Virus record (IMG/VR): IMGVR_UViG_3300045996_000375
Coordinates: 1-25,589 of that record
From: a virus
Length of the DNA stretch: 25,589 bases
Strand: one strand, 5' to 3'
In this document: in pieces, positions 21,554-25,589 of the stretch
How positions within the stretch are numbered: position 1 is the first letter of the stretch
Layout of the letters: each line of letters starts with the position of its first letter
Made by a program: the position numbers and the translations under genes
Notes under the pieces: model-generated
Told to the model about the DNA's origin: nothing
Databases searched by the model: none
Seen by the model: only the letters and a program-made list of their open reading frames with translations

Positions 21554-21579
21554 AATAATACAGTTAGGGTTTGTTTTGC
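21554..21579 (-). promoter_or_regulatory. Repeated late element, copy 1
   Basis: GCAAAA (21579-21574), 11 nt, TGTATTATT (21562-21554) lies 6 nt before the ATG at 21547. The first box overlaps the last codons of the sigma-like gene and the stop lies in the spacer. It matches the consensus at all 15 fixed positions. Confidence 0.6.
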
Positions 21580-22094
21580 TTAACGGCTGTATATAAATAC
21601 TTTCTTCCCGTTTCCCTGGCGTTCCTTAAACAGTAGTGACTTATCTTGGTCTTCTTACTCATATCCGTTACTGACTCCTCTTGAAGCTGAAGAAACACCG
21701 ATACCGGAAACCACTTGTCGGGACTTTGTAAAGCCTCCTCTACTGCTCTTTCCATTCTTGTAAACTCGATCTCTTTTAATTCGTGGGTTTTAGTTGAAGT
21801 GTATTTAGTAGTCAGATTTACTTCATATCCTACCTTTGGGATTTCGTGAAGGGTTGAGGTTGAGAACCTTCTCTTTTGATAAAGCCCCTTCATAACTAAT
21901 AGGACTAAGTTTCTTAATGTCCCGCTTGCCTGAAACTTAAGGATAACGGAAGGATTAACTTTTAACACAGCCTCATAAGAATCATTAGCCATGTCTTCCC
22001 ACAAGTAATACCCTTTATAATACTGCTTACATACCCTTTGATAATAAGAGTAAAACTCGGTGTAGTGTTGGTCAATAATAGTTTTGGTTTCCAC
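21564..22094 (-). CDS. Sigma-70-like transcription regulator
   Basis: The protein has 176 residues from a GTG. Residues 14-45 (FYSYYQRVCKQYYKGYYLWEDMANDSYEAVLKV) fit sigma region 2, helix plus the acidic D..Q/E motif. Residues 57-76 (SGTLRNLVLLVMKGLYQKRR) continue region 2, and residues 128-172 (WFPVSVFLQLQEESVTDMSK through TGRKYLYTAVK) resemble the region 4 helix-turn-helix. Similar short sigma-like proteins are present in Bacteroidota phages. It is the first gene of the late operon, so it could direct RNA polymerase to late promoters such as the repeated 26-bp element. No region 3 is visible. The assignment is by pattern and is not certain. Confidence 0.6.
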   Translation of the reverse strand: METKTIIDQHYTEFYSYYQRVCKQYYKGYYLWEDMANDSYEAVLKVNPSVILKFQASGTLRNLVLLVMKGLYQKRRFSTSTLHEIPKVGYEVNLTTKYTSTKTHELKEIEFTRMERAVEEALQSPDKWFPVSVFLQLQEESVTDMSKKTKISHYCLRNARETGRKYLYTAVKQNKP

Positions 22095-22101
22095 GTTTTA
22101 A

Positions 22102-22133
22102 AATTAGGTCAAACTAATTAGGCATACCTAATT
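22102..22133. promoter_or_regulatory. Triple AATTAGG repeat, candidate operator
   Basis: AATTAGG occurs at 22102-22108 and 22116-22122 (14 bp apart), and its complement CCTAATT at 22127-22133. The last two form an 18-bp inverted repeat with a CATA centre. The cluster begins 8 bp upstream of the GTG of the sigma-like gene, where it would cover a promoter, so a repressor or activator site is likely. An integrase accessory site is an alternative. Confidence 0.5.
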
Positions 22134-22156
22134 TAAATATTAACAGCTACTTATTT

Positions 22157-22176
22157 TTTCTACAATATTTCTACAA
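22157..22176 (+). repeat. Paired TTTCTACAA repeats, left pair (candidate integrase arm sites)
   Basis: TTTCTACAA occurs at 22157-22165 and again at 22168-22176, 11 bp apart start to start. A matching pair lies 244 bp to the right at the integrase start. Repeats one helical turn apart flanking the integrase control region suggest binding by one protein. Confidence 0.5.
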
Positions 22177-22196
22177 GTGGCAAAATGAAGGGAAAT

Positions 22197-22231
22197 AAAA
22201 AACCCCTGAAAGTATTATCCTTCAAGGGTTT
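22197..22231 (-). terminator. Leftward terminator between integrase region and late operon
   Basis: On the - strand an 11-bp stem (AAACCCTTGAA at 22231-22221 with TTCAGGGGTTT at 22210-22200, one G-U pair) is followed by TTTATTT-type T-rich sequence. In the + direction the stem has a C-A mismatch and no T run, so it is a leftward terminator. It would stop transcripts reading leftward from the repressor/secreted-protein unit. Confidence 0.6.
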
Positions 22232-22400
22232 CAGCCGCTTTGGCTTTATTCTTCTAGTGGTTCCAGAGGGAGTTTTTATGTTCAAAACTTTTACTTTTTG
22301 ATGTTCAACTCATTACCCCTTAAAGCCTTGATATTATTGAGATTGATGGATTTTTTGTTTCCTTTTTAAAACATTTATAACCACCTTTAAACCCTGATTT

Positions 22401-22420
22401 TTTCTACAATTATTCTACAA
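22401..22420 (+). repeat. Paired TTTCTACAA-like repeats, right pair at the integrase start
   Basis: TTTCTACAA occurs at 22401-22409 and ATTCTACAA at 22412-22420, again 11 bp apart. The last A is the first base of the integrase ATG, so binding here would block int expression. With the six T before it, the pair nearly duplicates the left pair at 22154-22180. Confidence 0.5.
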
Positions 22421-23607
22421 TGGTTATCAAACCTATACTAGGACATCATATAAAGAACGATGGAACTGCTCAGGTAAAGATATACATTTATTCTGACGGA
22501 GAGAAAGAATTGATTGCTACCGATCACTACGTTAAACCTTCCGAGTGGGATTCCGATGCTGGCAAAGTCAAGAAGATAAAGCTTAACCACGATTACATAA
22601 ATAACAGCCTTACGGAAAAGATAGCCGAACTTGAAAGGGCCTGGTTAAAAAACCGGGATTTAAGAGTCAAGGAACTAAAGAAGGTTAAGGGTGAATATAC
22701 GCCCATTACTTATTACGAACACTATATACAATTAATGAAGGATGGTGTTATTCTACATTCAAAGAACAAAACAAGGCTGTCAGAATCTTATATAAAAAGC
22801 TTTGGAGGAGGTCTTGAATTATTAAAGGCGTTTGATCCAAAAGTTAAGTTCTCGAGCTTTAAGAATGAATGGTATAACAAATTCGTTACTTACCTAATCA
22901 GTCAGGAGTATAAACATAATTACATTACTAAGATAATTAAGAACTTAAAGGCTGTTATCGCTCACAGCTTCGGTAAGATTCATAATAACTCCGAGTTTAA
23001 ATACTCAGTAGGATATGAGAAGGTGTTTAAACTTAAACTGACAGTTGATGAAGTAGAAAGGATTTCTAACTTTAATCTTAAAGAATACCCCGAACTCATC
23101 CCTGAACAAGAACGCTTCCAGGTTGCGTATAATTTCCTTTTAAGATTTAGCGACACTATAAGTATAAGTGAAAAAAACATCTTATTGCGTGACGGGAAAC
23201 ACTTTCTAAATCTCTCAACTCAAAAAACAAAAACTCCTGTTCTGATTCCGATTAGGAAAAAAGTATATTCAATTCTCAAAAAGAATAACTTTAAGATTGA
23301 AGGATCAAATTCTAAAAGCAATGAAAGACTGAAAAAGCTTGCAATGCTGGCAAAGATAAATGACAAGGTTCTTGTTACCGAATTTAAGGACGGGATTAAA
23401 AAGGAGGTTTCTTATTCCAAATATCAGCTAGTTGAAACCCATACAACAAGAAGATCCGCAGCCAGACATTTATATGACTCAGGGCTTGAACCGGAAATAA
23501 TAATGAAGCTTGGAGGCTGGAAGTCAAGGCAACAACTATTTGACTACATTGACATTGATGCTGAATACGCAGCAAATAAAGTAATAGACCATCCTTTCTT
23601 CAACTAA
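22420..23607 (+). CDS. int: Phage tyrosine recombinase (integrase)
   Basis: The protein has 395 residues. The N-terminal 90 residues are a strand-rich arm-binding domain (QVKIYIYSDGEKELIATDHY), followed by a core-binding helical domain (about 95-190) and the catalytic domain. Visible catalytic residues are Arg242 in LRFSDT, Lys269 in STQKTK, His341 and Arg344 in THTTRRSA, Trp367 in GGWKS where many families have His, and Tyr376 in FDYIDID. The TG that usually precedes the first Arg (TGLRxSD) is replaced by FLLRFSD. It carries out integration and, with an excisionase, excision of the phage. The + orientation is opposite to the late operon and the gene stands alone. Confidence 0.93.
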   Translation: MVIKPILGHHIKNDGTAQVKIYIYSDGEKELIATDHYVKPSEWDSDAGKVKKIKLNHDYINNSLTEKIAELERAWLKNRDLRVKELKKVKGEYTPITYYEHYIQLMKDGVILHSKNKTRLSESYIKSFGGGLELLKAFDPKVKFSSFKNEWYNKFVTYLISQEYKHNYITKIIKNLKAVIAHSFGKIHNNSEFKYSVGYEKVFKLKLTVDEVERISNFNLKEYPELIPEQERFQVAYNFLLRFSDTISISEKNILLRDGKHFLNLSTQKTKTPVLIPIRKKVYSILKKNNFKIEGSNSKSNERLKKLAMLAKINDKVLVTEFKDGIKKEVSYSKYQLVETHTTRRSAARHLYDSGLEPEIIMKLGGWKSRQQLFDYIDIDAEYAANKVIDHPFFN

Positions 23608-23620
23608 TTGTATTATACAA
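23608..23620. terminator. Short palindrome between convergent int and secreted-protein genes
   Basis: TTGTATTATACAA has 6-bp arms (TTGTAT/ATACAA) and lies in the 18-bp space between two convergent genes. It may act as a weak bidirectional terminator. The stem is AT-rich and lacks a T run, so the call is tentative. Confidence 0.3.
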
Positions 23621-23625
23621 AATGT

Positions 23626-24261
23626 TTAATTGGCATTAACCAAACAGTTAAGTTGTTCCTTAATATTGTCGCCCTTTTTTTCTCCCCATTCCCTATCAAC
23701 AACAAATAGCCTTACTCCTACTGTTCTCTTTGTAGTGAGTAGAGATAGGTCCCAATCGTTTAAAGGGAAGAAAGCCGTGTAATCATACATAACCCCAGCC
23801 CTATAGTCGCAGTCAATCTCGGCTTCATCTTTTGTAATCTTACTTCCATCTTCAAAAAGTATAATGGCTCCTTTCTTTGCGTAGTTTCCGGTTGTACCTT
23901 CAGTCCATAAAGATGCGTAGTAAGTTGCTCTTCCCCCCTTAACGTATTTGATTATTCTGAACCACTTTGGGAAATCAGCGTTTAATTGCACTTCGTTGGT
24001 GAATTTATCGACTTCTCTTTTAACGTGACAATCTTCTGCTTTTGCGGGTATAGAAGTAGTTTGTTGAGACTGTAAAGGCTTTGAATAATATCCTGTCTCG
24101 CTAATCGGGATAGTCTTTCCAATCTTATTCTCTGTATAAAATATATTAGCCGTTGTTACCTTAGTTATCTTACACAAGATTACTTCACCAGCTTTTTTAA
24201 TAATGGTATCCTGTGCTTTAAAGGCGATAGGTATTAATAGCACTAAAATTATTCTTTTCAT
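23626..24261 (-). CDS. Secreted protein, candidate lysogenic conversion gene
   Basis: The protein has 211 residues. Residues 1-17 are a signal peptide (MKRIILVLLIPIAFKAQ), cut probably before DT; there is no lipobox. The mature part starts with a small strand-rich repeat-like domain (GEVILCKITKVTTANIFYTE), typical of flavobacterial secreted proteins, followed by a mixed domain with WFRIIKYVKGGRATYYASLW. The gene lies 11 bp after the S24 repressor on the same strand, so it is probably transcribed in the lysogen. It is not needed for virion or replication functions seen here. No enzymatic motif is recognised. Confidence 0.65.
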   Translation of the reverse strand: MKRIILVLLIPIAFKAQDTIIKKAGEVILCKITKVTTANIFYTENKIGKTIPISETGYYSKPLQSQQTTSIPAKAEDCHVKREVDKFTNEVQLNADFPKWFRIIKYVKGGRATYYASLWTEGTTGNYAKKGAIILFEDGSKITKDEAEIDCDYRAGVMYDYTAFFPLNDWDLSLLTTKRTVGVRLFVVDREWGEKKGDNIKEQLNCLVNAN

Positions 24262-24272
24262 GATTTATTTGT

Positions 24273-24878
24273 TTAATAAAAAGTATCTCTTATTGGCCCG
24301 TGAGCTTTGTATAACCTAAGTATGTCTTTTTTATGAATACTTATATCGTCGTATTCCTTATTGTTGGATCTCAAGATTAAATTATCATCGTCTGATCCTT
24401 TTCTGATTGTTTTTACCAAGCTTAATCCAGTTTTGGTCACAATTCCGTAAGGCTGGCCATACTCTATGTATTTCATGTCGGCTTGCGGCTCCAGTCCAAT
24501 CATATCGCCAGCCGTGAAGGTTGGAAACATAGAGTTGCCTTTTACCTTAACAAAGGCTATACAGTTTTTAAAACTTGCAAAATGAACGTACCCGACAATA
24601 AGCTCAGGGAAATCTTGTAACTGGGTAACGTGTCCGGCGGTAAAATCAACGTCATACACAGGAATAGGTTTTGGTTCTAGTGAAATATTTGTACTTTTTG
24701 TACCCCAAGTGAACGAAAGCTTTAGCTTCTTTAGTCTATCCTTCCACTTATCATCAATCACCTCCTCCTTATAAAGGTTATAAAGCTGCCCCTTAGATAT
24801 ACCAGTAATATCAAGGACTTGCTCTATTTTATAGTCGCTCAAATCAATCGTTTGCTTTAAAACCTTGCCTTCGTGCAT
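24273..24878 (-). CDS. CI-like repressor with S24 (LexA-type) peptidase domain
   Basis: The protein has 201 residues. The N-terminal helix-turn-helix (KIEQVLDITGISKGQLYNLY, 17-36) is followed by an S24 domain. The self-cleavage Ala81-Gly82 lies in VDFTAGHV, the nucleophile Ser116 in VKGNSMFPT, and the general base Lys156 in LSLVKTIR. It maintains lysogeny by repressing the early promoter, and DNA damage triggers self-cleavage and induction. It diverges from the Cro-like gene across a 95-bp region containing two perfect palindromic operators. The N-terminus is short for a full HTH domain, so the fold should be checked. Confidence 0.88.
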   Translation of the reverse strand: MHEGKVLKQTIDLSDYKIEQVLDITGISKGQLYNLYKEEVIDDKWKDRLKKLKLSFTWGTKSTNISLEPKPIPVYDVDFTAGHVTQLQDFPELIVGYVHFASFKNCIAFVKVKGNSMFPTFTAGDMIGLEPQADMKYIEYGQPYGIVTKTGLSLVKTIRKGSDDDNLILRSNNKEYDDISIHKKDILRLYKAHGPIRDTFY

Positions 24879-24903
24879 GATACAAAAATGTTAATAACTT
24901 TAT

Positions 24904-24918
24904 TCCAAAAAGTTTGGA
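24904..24918. promoter_or_regulatory. Repressor operator 1 (palindrome)
   Basis: TCCAAA-AAG-TTTGGA is a perfect 6-bp inverted repeat about a 3-bp centre. It covers the -33 box of the early promoter. It shares the central CAAAAAGTTTG with operator 2, whose centre is 21 bp away, about two helical turns. Confidence 0.7.
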
Positions 24919-24945
24919 CTTTCGTACAAAAAGTTTGTACTTTTG
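24913..24945 (+). promoter_or_regulatory. Early rightward promoter (Bacteroidota type)
   Basis: TTTG at 24913-24916, a 21-bp spacer and TACTTTTG at 24938-24945 match the Bacteroidota housekeeping consensus (TTTG, about 19-21 bp, TAnnTTTG) exactly. Transcription would start near 24952, some 20 nt before the Cro-like ATG. Both boxes lie in the palindromic operators. Confidence 0.7.
24924..24940. promoter_or_regulatory. Repressor operator 2 (palindrome)
   Basis: GTACAAA-AAG-TTTGTAC is a perfect 7-bp inverted repeat about a 3-bp centre. It overlaps the -7 box of the early promoter, so bound repressor would block it directly. Confidence 0.7.
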
Positions 24946-24973
24946 TAAACATAAATCTAAACAAAGATATAAA

Positions 24974-25174
24974 ATGTCTGGAATAAAACAAGAAGTACTA
25001 GAAAAGCTGAAAAACAGCCAAAAAGCAAGGGCCAGGTTGGCATATGAGTTCAATAAACACATAGCGACCATTGACCGATGGATTGATTCAAACAGCTTAA
25101 TGCTCACCACAAAGCAAGCCCTTCTCGCAATTTCTGAGGAGCTGGAACTAAAAGAAAAAGAAATACTCGCATGA
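24974..25174 (+). CDS. Cro-like small HTH protein
   Basis: The protein has 66 residues from the ATG at 24974; a longer frame from 24914 would cross the operators and promoter and is rejected. ARLAYEFNKHIATIDRWIDS reads as a helix-turn-helix (ARLAYEF..HIATIDRWI), then TTKQALLAISEELELKEKEI. It is the first gene after the early promoter and diverges from the repressor, the place of Cro. It would lower repressor expression during the lytic switch. Its stop overlaps the next ATG as ATGA. Confidence 0.7.
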   Translation: MSGIKQEVLEKLKNSQKARARLAYEFNKHIATIDRWIDSNSLMLTTKQALLAISEELELKEKEILA

Positions 25175-25404
25175 CACGCAACGGGCTATTAAACTCAGTA
25201 GAAGCTCTTGAGATTTTAGGGATCTACAATCCTTCAGGAAAGGCAAAGCCAAAGACAGATATTATCACATGGCTGGTTCAAAGAGGTCTTTTAAAAAGAA
25301 TAGCGGTTGGTCCGAGAACATTCCGGTATAGGCAATCGGACTGCGAGAAGCTTCTAGAAAAGTCAATCAACGAAGGAATCAATTTAAGACTCAAACCATG
25401 CTAA
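25171..25404 (+). CDS. Excisionase / helix-turn-helix protein candidate
   Basis: The protein has 77 residues starting in an ATGA overlap. The pattern SVEALEILGIYNPSGK, then ITWLVQRGLLKRIAVGPRTFRYRQSDCEKLLE matches MerR/excisionase-type winged helices (select-helix, wing with FRY, closing helix). It may direct excision with the integrase or act as a second early regulator. The usual excisionase form is 60-90 residues, so length fits. The exact role is not shown by sequence. Confidence 0.6.
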   Translation: MTRNGLLNSVEALEILGIYNPSGKAKPKTDIITWLVQRGLLKRIAVGPRTFRYRQSDCEKLLEKSINEGINLRLKPC

Positions 25405-25532
25405 TCATTTATGCTGGCTTAGGCTTCGGGATATTAGGGTTGATGGTTGGTATGGGGATCTTATACAGACTATCTAAAAAAGAAGAGAAAAGATACTATA
25501 AGTATAACGGTAAAAATTGGGAGGTAAAATGA
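25398..25532 (+). CDS. 44-residue membrane protein
   Basis: The ATG at 25398 overlaps the upstream gene by 7 bp. Residues 2-22 form a Gly-rich membrane helix (LIIYAGLGFGILGLMVGMGI), followed by a basic tail (RLSKKEEKRYYKYNGKNWEVK). The stop overlaps the next ATG as ATGA. Small phage membrane proteins of this kind can block superinfection, but there is no direct sign of that. Confidence 0.55.
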   Translation: MLIIYAGLGFGILGLMVGMGILYRLSKKEEKRYYKYNGKNWEVK

Positions 25533-25589
25533 AAACGTTTAAATCAAAAGAACACTTAGAAGGAATGATTGAGGTATTTATTTACCTGT
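25529..25589 (+). CDS. 5' end of an early gene (cut by window edge)
   Basis: The ATG at 25529 follows GGGAGGT, an unusually good Shine-Dalgarno sequence for this genome, 4-5 nt upstream. Twenty codons are visible (MKTFKSKEHLEGMIEVFIYL) before the window ends. No family can be named from this length. It continues the rightward early operon. Confidence 0.5.
   Translation, partial: MKTFKSKEHLEGMIEVFIYL

Larger units (their letters stand above)
22095..22419. other. Intergenic control region, candidate attP
   Basis: This 325-bp region holds, left to right, the AATTAGG cluster, the left TTTCTACAA pair, the leftward terminator, a stretch without visible signals (22250-22395) and the right TTTCTACAA pair. 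It lies next to the integrase start, the usual place for attP. No tRNA gene or tRNA 3' end is recognisable, so the core crossover site could not be placed. Confidence 0.4.

Noticed and set aside
22245-22290. Possible tRNA 3' end or att core (TAGTGGTTCCAGAGGGAG)
   Set aside because: It lacks the T-arm consensus and CCA context, and no cloverleaf can be drawn.
24914-24973. N-terminal extension of the Cro-like gene
   Set aside because: It would translate across the early promoter and operator 2; the ATG at 24974 gives a normal HTH protein.

Overview
The window is a stretch of a temperate, tailed (Caudoviricetes-like) bacteriophage or prophage of a Bacteroidota host, most likely a flavobacterial lineage. 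The evidence is AT-rich DNA, almost no Shine-Dalgarno sequences, a perfect Bacteroidota-type promoter (TTTG, 21 bp, TAnnTTTG) in the immunity region, and a set of structural proteins that resemble Bacteroidota phage families (XkdF-like protease, portal with a MuF-type tail, YadA-like beta-roll fibre). The host is not identified and no host gene is visible.

Left edge (2-1090, + strand): five small tightly packed genes of unknown function, the end of a rightward operon that enters from outside the window. The last one overlaps, tail to tail, the last gene of a leftward operon.

Late operon (22094 down to 1080, - strand): about 21 kb transcribed leftward, mostly with ATGA, TAATG or TTGA stop/start overlaps. 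In transcription order it carries a sigma-factor-like regulator; small unknown genes; small and large terminase; a tail-chaperone pair joined by a T_TTT_TTT -1 frameshift site; a gp10-like neck/tail protein; two large tail proteins; a tape measure; XkdF-like prohead protease, scaffold and major capsid; a tail-tube-like protein; portal fused to a winged helix and MuF-like domain; connector; tail terminator; fibre; and a lysis cassette (coiled-coil membrane proteins, M15 endopeptidase, holin, spanin-like protein). Tail genes lie between the terminase and the head genes, which is not the canonical order.

The most interesting signal is a 26-bp bipartite element, GCAAAA-N11-TGTATTATT, repeated five times at fixed spacing 6-9 nt upstream of late-gene start codons. 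I propose it is a phage-specific promoter, possibly read by the sigma-like protein that heads the operon. Two intrinsic terminators lie after the capsid and tail-tube genes and probably set stoichiometry.

Lysogeny region (22095-25589): an intergenic region with paired TTTCTACAA repeats and AATTAGG repeats (candidate integrase arm sites and operator), a tyrosine integrase (+), a secreted protein gene that appears to be co-transcribed with an S24 repressor (-; candidate lysogenic conversion gene), two palindromic operators 21 bp apart overlapping the early promoter, and the start of the rightward early operon (Cro-like, excisionase-like, small membrane protein, a truncated gene). The integrase has phage genes on both sides, so the window reads best as an unintegrated or circular-form phage genome, or as a prophage whose att site lies elsewhere.
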